A stretch of DNA of 64,000 nt from JAHJUB01 sp041653615 [NCBI: Candidatus Ratteibacteria bacterium]. Lineage in GTDB: Bacteria; Ratteibacteria; UBA8468; MWAK01. The stretch spans positions 17,525-81,524 of the forward strand of contig JBAZEZ010000007.1 in assembly GCA_041653615.1 (NCBI GenBank), given 5' to 3'. A program made the translations under genes and the position numbers. Under the pieces are notes generated by a model. That model was not told where the DNA came from. It ran no database searches and saw nothing but the letters and a program-made list of their open reading frames with translations. Below are positions 51,103 through 59,827 of the stretch, piece by piece (positions within the stretch are counted from its first letter, which is position 1; each line of letters begins with the position of its first letter).

Positions 51103-51225
51103 GATTTACTGCATCTCGCCGTAGTACGCCTGCGCTAAAGATACGGCGAGGTATAAACACTAGCGAAGACGGATCACAGAAACAGTCGGACCCTTTCGCT
51201 AAAGCTGCGGCGGACACAGTAAATC
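51103..51225. repeat. cruciform repeat with one outer and two inner stems
   Basis: Outer stem GATTTACTG (51103-51111) with CAGTAAATC (51217-51225), perfect 9 bp. Inner stem 1 CTCGCCGTA (51115-51123) with TACGGCGAG (51142-51150), perfect 9 bp. Inner stem 2 TAGCGAA (51161-51167) with TTCGCTA (51195-51201), perfect 7 bp. Internal direct repeats resemble CGCTAAAGcTGCGGCG. It may be a REP doublet, a MITE or a structured RNA forming a three-way junction. Confidence 0.65.
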
Positions 51226-51248
51226 CGATCGCTGCATTAACAACGCCG

Positions 51249-51272
51249 GGCAAACTCGGGGACTACAAAAAC
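51249..51272. repeat. REP-like unit with GGGCAAACT-GGGGACTACA
   Basis: CCGGGCAAACTCGGGGACTAC shares its core with the unit at 55981-56006 (GCCCAG-CAAA-CTGGGC-GACTACA). Confidence 0.45.
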
Positions 51273-51581
51273 ACAGTTGTGTCATCCTGCGGCATTAGCC
51301 AAACCATCTCGCATCAAAGCAATGTTTTTCATAACTACAGCTCGAATGATGCACTATCTTCCGATCTGGATGACTGAGTTATCTTGACTTTGGTATATTG
51401 TTCTATTAAATAATTATATAATTGTGTTATTTAATAATTGTTAAATTAAATAAGTACACATCCAAACAAAGTTCGGCGATATCTCTTTCTGCGGAAAGAA
51501 AATGAATGAAAAAATTATAGATTAAGTATTAATAATTATCATATCTCCCTTTTTGCAATTATTGACGATTATCTTCTCAGT
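51273..51581. other. intergenic region downstream of the GH4 gene
   Basis: Contains a TTGACT (51384) plus-strand -35-like box with TAAATA 17 bp later, and the AT motif TTATATAA (51411). No gene of useful size follows that promoter. No RNA gene recognised. Confidence 0.4.
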
Positions 51582-52946
51582 TCACACGGCGTTTTGCCGA
51601 AATGTCGGCAAATAAGTACGGTATTCCCGATAGTAGTCGTCCCAAATTGCCCGCGCCTGGTTAATGCTGCGCACGTAGGGATCTAAGCATAGAGTCTGAA
51701 CCGCAAGCGACGCGTCTCCGGAGACAACTGCTTTAACAATCATCTCGTGCAATGCTATCTGCCGCCGGCAAATTTCAGCCGGGCCCATCGGTAACTCCCC
51801 CACCTGAACGCTCCGGATATCACCGCTGGCAATAAATACCGGCCTGTCCACAATTGCGTCTACGGGTAAATTTGACGCCGCACCGTGATTAAATCCGACC
51901 GCGGCATCCAGATAAAGAGGCTGGCCTGTTTCCAAAGCAACGATAACCGACCCGGGCGCCTCTTCGTAATATGGGTCGACCGGGTTACGGGGAAACGGCG
52001 GTTTACCGGATACCTGATTGCCCATAAGGTGCTGCATCCGTAATTGATATTCCAAAGTGCCTTCCTTCTCCCGGATACTGCGGATAAGGGATTCCTTGAA
52101 TGTGTGCTTAAACCCGAAAGCATCCCATTCACTTCTTTCGTAAAAAAACGGAAAGTATTCGATAATGTGGTCGTCATAACCGATGGGATACATGCCGAAG
52201 GTCTTCCAAACCTCCAGGCTGAACTTCTGCTGCGGAATATTCTTCTCCGGATGATTTTCGGTCCAGTACTTTGACTTCTGAATGCGGGCCTCGAATTCCT
52301 TCAGATAACTTCGCCCTGTGCTGCGGAGGCGCAGGTCAAAAAGCCAGTTCAAATGATTGATACCCACGCTGATACACTGCAATTCACCCGGCTTGAAGCC
52401 GAGCATCTCCGAGATTACTCCCATGACGCCGTGGACCTGGTGGCAAAAGCCAACGCTCTTGATGCGGGTATACTTGAGAAGATAGGTTAACAAAATAGAC
52501 TCGGGGTTCGTAAAGTTGAGCAGCCACGCGTTTGGACAGGTTCGTTCCATAGCCTTTATTATCGGCATAAATAGACCGATATTCCGCATCGCGTGAATCA
52601 TTCCGCCCGGGCCACCGTTCTCACCCTTGTACTGATAAACCCCGTGACGCTCCGGAATCTCAATATCTTTCAACCAAAAAGGCTTACGGTTAATCTCACA
52701 GGAAGCAATCAGATAATCACAACCTTCCAGCGCTTGCTCCAGCCGATGCGTGGCCTCTACCTTAACTTCAAGTTTATATTCGCGCACCAACTTTTTAACA
52801 CTCGCCTCAGCCGCCTTAAGACGCCCCGGATTGATATCCACCAGCGTAAACACGCAATTTCGCAACACTTCATGCCGCAAAGTCTTGGTCACGTTAACCG
52901 TAAATCCCGACCCCGCGCCCACCATCACAACTTTTAATCGTTTCAT
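51582..52946 (-). CDS. glycoside hydrolase family 4 (alpha-glucosidase/galactosidase type)
   Basis: 454 aa. NAD-binding VVMVGAGSGFTVNVTKTL, NFTNPESILLTYL, metal site FCHQVHGVMG and GINHLNW. GH4 enzymes need NAD and Mn2+ and cleave by an oxidation-elimination route; the LplD/MelA subgroup acts on alpha-galactosides, alpha-glucosides or galacturonides. Start with AAAGGAG site. Single-gene transcript with its own promoter. Confidence 0.9.
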   Translation of the reverse strand: MKRLKVVMVGAGSGFTVNVTKTLRHEVLRNCVFTLVDINPGRLKAAEASVKKLVREYKLEVKVEATHRLEQALEGCDYLIASCEINRKPFWLKDIEIPERHGVYQYKGENGGPGGMIHAMRNIGLFMPIIKAMERTCPNAWLLNFTNPESILLTYLLKYTRIKSVGFCHQVHGVMGVISEMLGFKPGELQCISVGINHLNWLFDLRLRSTGRSYLKEFEARIQKSKYWTENHPEKNIPQQKFSLEVWKTFGMYPIGYDDHIIEYFPFFYERSEWDAFGFKHTFKESLIRSIREKEGTLEYQLRMQHLMGNQVSGKPPFPRNPVDPYYEEAPGSVIVALETGQPLYLDAAVGFNHGAASNLPVDAIVDRPVFIASGDIRSVQVGELPMGPAEICRRQIALHEMIVKAVVSGDASLAVQTLCLDPYVRSINQARAIWDDYYREYRTYLPTFRQNAV

Positions 52947-52997
52947 AAACTCCTTTCAAAATAATCATCACTTACTATTTTCAGATAGTTTGTAGAA

Positions 52998-53026
52998 ATA
53001 ATATCACTACGCCGGAACGAGGTCAA
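52998..53026 (-). promoter_or_regulatory. promoter of the GH4 gene
   Basis: TTGACC (53026-53021), 17 bp, TATTAT (53003-52998). Predicted start near 52991 leaves a 45-nt leader. Confidence 0.65.
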
Positions 53027-53032
53027 GAAACG

Positions 53033-53141
53033 CCTCCCCCCATCAGGGGGGGACCATAAAAAATGCCCGCCTGACGATGTTTTGACAGACGGGCAGTAAA
53101 GCGAGATTGCCGCGGCCGCGATTGCGGCCTCGCAAAGACAC
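53033..53141. repeat. cluster of palindromic (REP-like) repeats
   Basis: CCCCCC-ATCA-GGGGGG near 53035-53052, the terminator hairpin at 53064-53095, and a GAGATTGCCGCG...GCGGCCTCGCAAAGA unit at 53102-53138. The last shares GATTGCCGCG and CTCGCAA with 63855-63885. Confidence 0.6.
53058..53095 (-). terminator. Rho-independent terminator of ppdK
   Basis: On the minus strand TGCCCGTCTG pairs with CAGGCGGGCA (one G-U) around a 12-nt loop, followed by six T. It lies 50 bp after the ppdK stop. Confidence 0.75.
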
Positions 53142-53144
53142 AAT

Positions 53145-55862
53145 CTATTTCTTATCGGAGATAGCAGCCTGGGCTGCGGCCAGTGAAGCAACCGGCACGC
53201 GGAAAGGCGAACAACTTACGTAATTCATCCCCGCCCGGTGACAGAATTTTACCGATTCCGGTTCGCCGCCGTGTTCACCGCAGATACCGATTTTCAGATG
53301 GGGACGGGTCGTCCTGCCCCTTTTAATGCCAATCTCCACTAACTGGCCGATTCCCTCCTGGTCGATAACCTGGAACGGGTCCGCGGACAGGATATTCTTT
53401 TCCAGATAATCCGGCACGAAACCGCCGATATCGTCTCGGGAAAAACCGAATCCCATCTGGGTAAGGTCATTGGTGCCGAACGAGAAGAACTCCGCGCTCT
53501 TGGCAATCTTGTCCGCGGTCAGGCAGGCGCGCGGAATTTCAATCATGGTGCCGTAAAGATATTCAATCTTCGGCACATTGTATTTACCGCATACTTCCCG
53601 GTAAACCTTATCCACAATCTTCTTCTGGTCATCAAGCTCCGCGGCCAAACCGACCACCGGAACCATAATCTCCGGAATAACCTTCTTCCCTTCTTTAAGC
53701 AACTCAACTGTGGACTCAAAAATCGCCCGCACCTGCATCTCGGTAACTTCCGGATAGGTAACTCCCAGCCGCACCCCGCGATGACCCATCATCGGATTGG
53801 ACTCGTGCAGTCCGTCAACCCTCTGTTTAAACTTGGCCATCGAAATGCCCAGACTCTTCGCCAATTTTACCTGCTCGTCCTTCTGTTTGGGTACAAACTC
53901 GTGCAGGGGCGGGTCCAGCAAACGGATAGTGACCGGCAAACCGTCCATCACCGCAAGCGTCGCCTTGATATCTTTTTTAACATACGGGTACAATTCTTCC
54001 AGCGCCGCTCTCCGCTCCGCTTCGGTCTTGGAAATTATCATCTTGCGGAGCCGGAAAAGAGGTTCTTCGGAATTCTGGCCGTAAAACATATGCTCGGTCC
54101 GGAAAAGGCCGATTCCTTCCGCACCGAATTCCAACGCCTTTCTGGCATCTTCCGGCGTATCCGCATTGGCGCGTACGCCCAACTTACGAAAACCGTTTGC
54201 CAGTTGCATGAACTTTACGAACCTTGGGTTTTCCGTGGCGTCTATCATCGGTAATCGGCCGACGTAAACGTAACCCCTGGTACCGTTAAGAGTCAAAACG
54301 TCGCCTTCCTTAAACTTCTTGCCTTCAACCGTCATCGTCTTTGACGCCAAGTCAATCTGAACGGCGGCGCAACCGACAATACAGCATTTACCCCAGCCCC
54401 GGGCAACCAAAGCCGCGTGACTGGTCATACCGCCTCGTCCGGTCAGGATTCCCTGGGCGGCCCGCATTCCCTCCACATCCTCGGGATTGGTCTCTTCCCT
54501 TACCAGAAGCACGCTCTTGCCTTCCTTGGCCCACGCAACCGCGTCATTTGCCGTAAAAACAATCTGACCAACAGCGCCGCCCGGCCCGGCCGGAAGTCCT
54601 TTCGCCAAAACCTCGGCCTTCTTCTCCGCCGAAGGGTCAACAATGGGATGCAGAAGTTCGTCAATCTGCTCCGGAGCCAACCGCATCACCGCTTCCTCTT
54701 TATTGATGAGACCCTCGTCAATCATATCCATCGCCATGTTTAAGGCCGCGGTTCCGGTGCGCTTGCCGATGCGGCACTGCAGCATCCAGAGTTTACCCTC
54801 CTGAATGGTAAATTCAATATCCTGCATATCCTTGAAATGTTTCTCCAATTTTAAGCGAATCGCATCCAGTTCCCGGTAAACTTGAGGCATCGCCTTTTCC
54901 AGGGACAACAGGTGTTTATTCTGTTCGTTATGGGTAGCTTCGTTCAAGGGATTAGGCGTCCGGGTACCGGCAACCACATCTTCTCCTTGGGCATTGGTCA
55001 GCCATTCGCCGTAGAACTTATTCTCGCCGGTTGCCGGGTTGCGGGAAAATGCCACACCGGTCGCGGAGGTTTCACCCATATTGCCAAAGACCATCGCCTG
55101 GACGTTGACAGCCGTTCCCCAATCATCCGGGATACTTTCAATCCTCCGATAGGAAACCGCCCGCTTGCCGTTCCAGGAAGAGAAGACCGCCTTAATCCCG
55201 CCCAGTAACTGTTCCCAGGGGTCATCGGGAAATTCTTTGCCCAATAAGTCCTTTACCTTCTTCTTAAAACTCTGGCACAGTTTTTTAAGGTCGTCCTCGG
55301 TTAAATCGGTGTCTGCTTTATAACCATTCTGTTTTTTTACCTTATCGTACATTCCTTGTAATTGCACCCGAATCCCTTTGCCTTCCTTGGGTTCAATGCC
55401 GGCGGCCTTCTCCATCACAACGTCGGAATACATCATAATCAGGCGGCGGTAAGCATCGTAAACGAAACGGGGATTTTTGGTCTTTTTGATTAAGCCGGAA
55501 ATGGTGGCGGGACACAGACCTACATTCAGAACCGTTTCCATCATTCCGGGCATCGATTTCCGGGCGCCGGAACGCACTGAAACAAGAAGCGGGTTTTCCG
55601 AATCCCCGAATCGCTGGCTGCCCATGGCCTTTTCCATCAGCGCCAGGTTCGTCTTAATCTCCCCTTCCAATCCCGCGGGAAAGTTTTCCTGGTTCTTGTA
55701 AAAATGGATGCAAACTTCAGTGGTAATGGTGAAACCGGCCGGAACCGGAATTCCGATATTTACCATCTCCGCCAGCCCGGCTCCCTTTCCGCCGAGCAGT
55801 TCTTTCATCTTACCGTTCCCGTCCGCTTTCCCTTCTCCGAAAAAATAGACTTGCTTTGCCAT
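53145..55862 (-). CDS. ppdK: pyruvate, phosphate dikinase
   Basis: 905 aa, full length. ATP-grasp N-terminal part with ELLGGKGAGLAEM and VSVRSGARKSMPGMMETVLN, the phosphohistidine swivel domain GRGGMTSHAALVARGWGK, and the PEP-binding barrel with EGIGLFRTEHMF and FFSFGTNDLTQM. Interconverts pyruvate/ATP/Pi and PEP/AMP/PPi, common in anaerobes. Start has a GGAGGAGAG site. Confidence 0.96.
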   Translation of the reverse strand: MAKQVYFFGEGKADGNGKMKELLGGKGAGLAEMVNIGIPVPAGFTITTEVCIHFYKNQENFPAGLEGEIKTNLALMEKAMGSQRFGDSENPLLVSVRSGARKSMPGMMETVLNVGLCPATISGLIKKTKNPRFVYDAYRRLIMMYSDVVMEKAAGIEPKEGKGIRVQLQGMYDKVKKQNGYKADTDLTEDDLKKLCQSFKKKVKDLLGKEFPDDPWEQLLGGIKAVFSSWNGKRAVSYRRIESIPDDWGTAVNVQAMVFGNMGETSATGVAFSRNPATGENKFYGEWLTNAQGEDVVAGTRTPNPLNEATHNEQNKHLLSLEKAMPQVYRELDAIRLKLEKHFKDMQDIEFTIQEGKLWMLQCRIGKRTGTAALNMAMDMIDEGLINKEEAVMRLAPEQIDELLHPIVDPSAEKKAEVLAKGLPAGPGGAVGQIVFTANDAVAWAKEGKSVLLVREETNPEDVEGMRAAQGILTGRGGMTSHAALVARGWGKCCIVGCAAVQIDLASKTMTVEGKKFKEGDVLTLNGTRGYVYVGRLPMIDATENPRFVKFMQLANGFRKLGVRANADTPEDARKALEFGAEGIGLFRTEHMFYGQNSEEPLFRLRKMIISKTEAERRAALEELYPYVKKDIKATLAVMDGLPVTIRLLDPPLHEFVPKQKDEQVKLAKSLGISMAKFKQRVDGLHESNPMMGHRGVRLGVTYPEVTEMQVRAIFESTVELLKEGKKVIPEIMVPVVGLAAELDDQKKIVDKVYREVCGKYNVPKIEYLYGTMIEIPRACLTADKIAKSAEFFSFGTNDLTQMGFGFSRDDIGGFVPDYLEKNILSADPFQVIDQEGIGQLVEIGIKRGRTTRPHLKIGICGEHGGEPESVKFCHRAGMNYVSCSPFRVPVASLAAAQAAISDKK

Positions 55863-55896
55863 TTGCTCTCTCCTCCAGTGAAAATTATTTATCTTG

Positions 55897-56006
55897 TGTA
55901 GGGGAGGGGCTGCGCCCCTCCCGCGGGCTGAAAGCCTCGGCCCTTGTCGGGCGGGGATGTAACCCCGCCCCTACATTTTAAGAAGCCCAGCAAACTGGGC
56001 GACTAC
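55897..56006. repeat. tandem REP-like palindromes upstream of ppdK
   Basis: GGGAGGGGCTGCGCCCCTCCC, then a GGGCGGGG-ATGTAA-CCCCGCCC palindrome, then GCCCAG-CAAA-CTGGGC-GACTACA. The end overlaps the last codon of ribF (56003). The 3' end of ribF may derive from the repeat. Confidence 0.6.
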
Positions 56007-56917
56007 AATTGAGTCAAATCTTTTTCTATTGCCTTTGCCAGTTCAGCCCGTCCTTTAAACCTCTTCTGCGGCCTGATTTTGCGAAGCAGTCGCAGACAAA
56101 GCCTTGCCCCGTAAATGTCTCCCTCGAAACCGGGTATCAAAATTTCCAGAACCGGCTCGGTTAGTTTTTTAAACGTCGGATTTACTCCGTAACTGGCCAG
56201 CGCTTTTTGGAATCCTTTGATGGCTTCCGGATTTTGCGGCGCACTCACCTCCGCCGTATATATTCCCTGGTCAACCAAAAGAGGGATATCCGGTTTCAGG
56301 TTGGCGGTCGGAAAACCGATTCCGGTACCCCTGCCCTGCCCCGCCACCACTGTTCCGCGTATCTCATAAGGCCTTCCCAGGCAAACGGATGCCTCTTCCA
56401 CTCTGCCTTCGGCAAGCAGTTCCCGGATTCGGCTGCTGCTTACAATTTCACCGGCGACCAAAACCGGCTCTACCACTTTAACCTTAAAACCAAGCAGCGC
56501 TCCCCGGCGCCGCAGCAGTTCCGCGTCACCGGTACGATTTCTTCCAAACCGAAAATTAAATCCGGCCACCACTTCCCGCGCCTTAAGTTTTTGGCCCAGG
56601 ATAAGGTCGATAAATTTCTCCGCCGAATACTTGAATATATCTTCGTCGTCAATAACAGCAAGATAATCCAACTTCAACCGGGAAAGAATTTCGGCGCGTT
56701 GCTCCGGGGTGTTGATTAAACCAACTTCCCCACCCTGGATAACCTGGCGCGGATGGTCTCCGAAAGTAAGCAAAACACTCTTCCCCTGAATGCTTCGGCC
56801 GTCGGTAATTACCGTCTTCAGGAGCGCTAGATGGCCCAGGTGCAAACCATCGTAAGCTCCGATGGTAACCACCGTGTCCTGTAAACCGGTCAAATCTTTC
56901 AGAAAAATCGTTTCCAT
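56003..56917 (-). CDS. ribF: bifunctional riboflavin kinase / FAD synthetase
   Basis: 304 aa. N-terminal FAD synthetase (about 14-165) with IGAYDGLHLGHLALL (HxGH motif) and FGRNRTGDAELL; C-terminal kinase (about 185-300) with GQGRGTGIGFPTANL and YGVNPTF. Converts riboflavin to FMN and FAD, completing the pathway of the 29-33 kb genes. Its C-terminus reaches into a repeat. Confidence 0.94.
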   Translation of the reverse strand: METIFLKDLTGLQDTVVTIGAYDGLHLGHLALLKTVITDGRSIQGKSVLLTFGDHPRQVIQGGEVGLINTPEQRAEILSRLKLDYLAVIDDEDIFKYSAEKFIDLILGQKLKAREVVAGFNFRFGRNRTGDAELLRRRGALLGFKVKVVEPVLVAGEIVSSSRIRELLAEGRVEEASVCLGRPYEIRGTVVAGQGRGTGIGFPTANLKPDIPLLVDQGIYTAEVSAPQNPEAIKGFQKALASYGVNPTFKKLTEPVLEILIPGFEGDIYGARLCLRLLRKIRPQKRFKGRAELAKAIEKDLTQL

Positions 56918-56973
56918 AATCTAACGCAGCAAATTCCTCTCCCCGCCGGGGAGAAATACGGTGAGGGGTAAAA

Positions 56974-58095
56974 TTAATACGAATTTTTGTAAATTTCATA
57001 AAAGTCTTTTTCCGCAAGCAAGAGCCCCAGGTTATCCATGGAACGCTGGCAATTTGCCACCGCCTCTTTTGCTATCTTCTTCAAATCTCCCTTCTTAACA
57101 CCCACTTCCCGGAGCGAAACCGGCAAATTAATCTGCCGGCAAAAATCCCTCCAACCGGCAACCGGGTCTTCCCAACCGGTCACTTCAACGATTCTCTCCC
57201 GATAACCTTTTCCGGATAGAAATTCAAAAATGGCCGGTAAAACTAAACTATTGGCGGTACCGTGTTGGACTCCGTAATTAATAGTAAGCGGATAACCCAT
57301 TCCGTGCGCGATGATGGTGCTGGTTTGATTAATAACAAATCCCGCCATCATAGCTGCCAGACTCATCTTTTCCCGGCCTTCCAAATCGTTCGGATTGTTG
57401 ACAACCCGGGGGAGCGCTTCTTTGATAATCTTAACTGTTTCCCTGGCGATTGTTAAGCTCAAAAGCGTTATCCTTTTCCCTAACGCGCCTTCCACCGCGT
57501 GGCTCAAAGCGTCCAATCCGGTAGAAGCGGTTAAAAATCCCGACAAGGAAAGGGTAAGCGACGGCTGAACCAGCGATAACCTGGGATAAATACCGGCGCA
57601 GGTTATCGTCTTCTTTTCCTTGCTCCCGGTCTCGATAACTACCGCGTACGGGGTAACCTCGCTGCCGCTTCCGGATGTGGTAGGAATAGCGATAATCGGC
57701 AAAGGCGGCCTGCTTGCCTTTTCCATTCCAAAATAGTTTTTCAACCGGCCGGGATTTGTGGCTAAAATCGCGATGCTCTTGGCGGTATCCATCGCGCTTC
57801 CTCCGCCGGCGGCAATGATGCAATCACAACCTGCCTTCCGGCAGATTCTGGCGCCTTCCTCACAGGTTTTGGTATCCGGATTCTGAATGGCGCCGCTAAA
57901 AACCTTAACATCCAGCTCGGCTTCGCCCAGTAAAAATTCAATTTCATCAAGCAAACCGCTCTCCCGGGCAAAATTCTTACCGGTTACCAGAAAAACCTTC
58001 TTTCCAAACTTTTGCGCTTTTTTCTTCAGATTGGCGAGCGCGTCGTCTCCGAAGATTATCTCGGTGGGCAGATGCCAGCAAAAATTATTAACCAT
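56974..58095 (-). CDS. iron-containing alcohol dehydrogenase
   Basis: 373 aa, group III. NAD region AAGGGSAMDTAKSIA, TTSGSGSEVTPYAV, and metal ligands in GLDALSHAVEGAL, HGMGYPLTINYGVQHGTANS. Probably reduces aldehydes in fermentation. Upstream of ribF by 56 bp on the same strand. Confidence 0.9.
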   Translation of the reverse strand: MVNNFCWHLPTEIIFGDDALANLKKKAQKFGKKVFLVTGKNFARESGLLDEIEFLLGEAELDVKVFSGAIQNPDTKTCEEGARICRKAGCDCIIAAGGGSAMDTAKSIAILATNPGRLKNYFGMEKASRPPLPIIAIPTTSGSGSEVTPYAVVIETGSKEKKTITCAGIYPRLSLVQPSLTLSLSGFLTASTGLDALSHAVEGALGKRITLLSLTIARETVKIIKEALPRVVNNPNDLEGREKMSLAAMMAGFVINQTSTIIAHGMGYPLTINYGVQHGTANSLVLPAIFEFLSGKGYRERIVEVTGWEDPVAGWRDFCRQINLPVSLREVGVKKGDLKKIAKEAVANCQRSMDNLGLLLAEKDFYEIYKNSY

Positions 58096-58267
58096 ACTTA
58101 AAATTTTTCAGTTAACGCTCAAAATGATTAATAAAAAGCGGTAATTCGGGGATTATGAAGCGAGTATTTATTATATCCGAAAACAAGGGATTAAATCAAT
58201 CACGGACGGAAGGAATTAACGTATTTTCTCATAAATGTCGTGTGCGTGGTAGGCGAAAATTAATGCT

Positions 58268-58322
58268 TTGCCCGCCGAAGCCTTGGCGAAGGCGGGTCAT
58301 TCTGAGCGCAAGCGAAGAATCT
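58268..58322. repeat. REP-like hairpin followed by CATTCTGAGCG unit
   Basis: CCCGCC-GAAGCCTTGGCGAA-GGCGGG is a perfect two-stem palindrome (58271-58296), then CATTCTGAGCGCAAGCGAAG. This kind of unit is widely dispersed in bacterial genomes and often gives false reading frames such as RRRVILSASEES. Confidence 0.65.
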
Positions 58323-58327
58323 CGTGC

Positions 58328-58528
58328 TTACTTGCCCCATGCTTTCAAAAACGCGGCGATGGACCGGTCGTATTTCCGCTCCCATTCCGGCGGGAAAAGA
58401 CAGCCGGGTACCTCCTTGCTACGGCGGTGAAACACAACGCACTCACAGCAGACGCCTTTCCGGCCGCAGGGTTCATAGGTACAGGTGCAGTTTGCCTTGT
58501 TAACCGCCGCTTTACACTCTTTTTCCAT
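58328..58528 (-). CDS. small Cys-rich protein, DUF6485-like
   Basis: 66 aa with nine cysteines, including CTCTYEPCGRKGVCCEC, then a C-terminal PGCLFPPEWERKYDRSI. This matches the small 'cytosolic protein' family with CxCtYepCxrkGxCCeC; metal binding is likely. No ribosome site; the minus strand has TGGTAAAAT ending 6 nt before the ATG, an extended -10 giving a leaderless transcript. Confidence 0.8.
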   Translation of the reverse strand: MEKECKAAVNKANCTCTYEPCGRKGVCCECVVFHRRSKEVPGCLFPPEWERKYDRSIAAFLKAWGK

Positions 58529-58534
58529 CTTTTT

Positions 58535-58543
58535 ATTTTACCA
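58535..58543 (-). promoter_or_regulatory. extended -10 promoter of the DUF6485-like gene, leaderless
   Basis: TGG directly joined to TAAAAT (58540-58535), 6 nt from ATG 58528. The same TGG-TAAAAT-6 nt-ATG layout precedes the gene at 63554-63775. No clear -35 box. Confidence 0.5.
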
Positions 58544-58559
58544 TAATTCAAAGGATGGG

Positions 58560-59258
58560 TTATAACTTCAAAATCCAGCGGAAAAAAAGAATAACGGGAA
58601 CAATCGCGACGATAAGAAAAACCACCGGCGCAGGTAGAACGTGAAGCAGATAAACAGCGAAAACGATGCTCAAAATTACCGCCAGAACCAGCCCGAAAAT
58701 AAGCGGGAATCTTTTAAGCTCCCCCTTAACGATGTCCAGGTCTGACTTGGTCAGTTTCGGTATCGTTTCCATCTTCCTCTCAACGAACATAATCTGGTCA
58801 AGTATCTTGGGGTCGTCGGGCTTCAGGGAAAGCGCCTTCTTGTAATATGCCAGCGCCTTATCCTTTTCCCCTAACTTCAGGTGCAGGTCACCCAAAAAAG
58901 TGTACGCCCCGGCAAACTCCGGGTCCTTCTGAATCGTGTATTCCCACTTACCTATCTCCTCGTGAATTCTCGCGGCATCCATTACCTCCCCGTGCTTCTT
59001 TTCCAGGCACTGGCTGACTTTAAGAGAAACGATGGGCAAGGATAGAAAAACAAGAACCAGAAAACCCGGTACTACCCTGACTCCGATAAAAGGGGTAATC
59101 GCGACAAACAGGGACAACAACGAAATCAAAAGCAGAACGGTAAACCTCTGGTTACCAATCTCCCCGTCGGCCCTTAAGCTCAGGATATACCAGACCTGAA
59201 TTCCGATGACAATCAATTCAACAACAAGCAATATCCCGGCAAAATATCCACTAAACAT
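58560..59258 (-). CDS. membrane protein with TPR pair
   Basis: 232 aa. Three N-terminal helices (about 5-25, 40-60, 62-82), a soluble TPR segment (about 108-145) with AYTFLGDLHLKLGEKDKALAYYKKA, and two C-terminal helices (about 183-228). The TPRs would face the cytoplasm or periplasm as a docking surface. Unknown function; 3 bp after the gene at 59262. Confidence 0.65.
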   Translation of the reverse strand: MFSGYFAGILLVVELIVIGIQVWYILSLRADGEIGNQRFTVLLLISLLSLFVAITPFIGVRVVPGFLVLVFLSLPIVSLKVSQCLEKKHGEVMDAARIHEEIGKWEYTIQKDPEFAGAYTFLGDLHLKLGEKDKALAYYKKALSLKPDDPKILDQIMFVERKMETIPKLTKSDLDIVKGELKRFPLIFGLVLAVILSIVFAVYLLHVLPAPVVFLIVAIVPVILFFRWILKL

Positions 59259-59261
59259 TTT

Positions 59262-59792
59262 CTATTCCAAATAAGACTCAAGAACTTTCCAGGAAATCTT
59301 GTTTTTATCCATTACCTGGTATTCAAGCAACATCCATCCACCCGTGTGTCCGTCTTCGAAAGACGCCCGGACCAACTTGGTGGACAACACGTAAATATCT
59401 TTTTCCGAGTAAAACCCCATTTTACCGCCCAGGGTCCCCTGGTATGGAATAAGTTCACTATGTTTTATGAGGTCGGCAACTATATCATTGACCGGATTTT
59501 TCAATCCTTTCTTCTTCAGGTTTTGGATTTCCTGCGAAGAGAGCTTGGGCTGGTGCAAAGATTGCATCCAAACAACATTAGGCGAAGAAGCTTTCAAACC
59601 GTCATTTTCTTTTGTTAATTCTTCAACCTTCCCATTCAGCACTTTTTCATTTTCCGTGAATTGAATTATTTCTTTTCTGTAGTGTACTACGCTGAACAGA
59701 AAACAAGAAGATGCAATCAAAAAAAGTACAAAGAAACTTACCCGGTAAAACTGTACTTTAGGACGAAAAAAAGACGAAATTTCCTTTTTCAT
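59262..59792 (-). CDS. single-pass membrane protein with coiled coil, unknown function
   Basis: 176 aa. One transmembrane helix (about 18-36), a coiled coil (about 40-68), then a soluble domain with LIPYQGTLGGKMGFYSEKDI and GWMLLEYQVMDKNKISWKVL, a small beta fold. Family not recognised. Start has AAAAGAGA. Confidence 0.55.
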   Translation of the reverse strand: MKKEISSFFRPKVQFYRVSFFVLFLIASSCFLFSVVHYRKEIIQFTENEKVLNGKVEELTKENDGLKASSPNVVWMQSLHQPKLSSQEIQNLKKKGLKNPVNDIVADLIKHSELIPYQGTLGGKMGFYSEKDIYVLSTKLVRASFEDGHTGGWMLLEYQVMDKNKISWKVLESYLE

Positions 59793-59805
59793 ATATCTCT
59801 TTTCA

Positions 59806-59824
59806 TTGTATTTTAAAAATACAA
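59806..59824. repeat. 19-nt AT-rich perfect palindrome
   Basis: TTGTATTTT-A-AAAATACAA in the 35-bp gap between two minus-strand genes. It may be a weak terminator or a binding site. Confidence 0.35.
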
Positions 59825-59827
59825 AAA

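Noticed and set aside
51096-51240. Possible tmRNA because of a GGGGCTCGA start
   Set aside because: No tag reading frame, no tRNA-like domain and no 3' CCA partner; the stems are better explained as a repeat.
58155-58430. 91-codon plus-strand frame with RRRVILSASEES
   Set aside because: This peptide is the common false translation of a dispersed CATTCTGAGCG repeat; the real gene is the Cys-rich protein on the minus strand.
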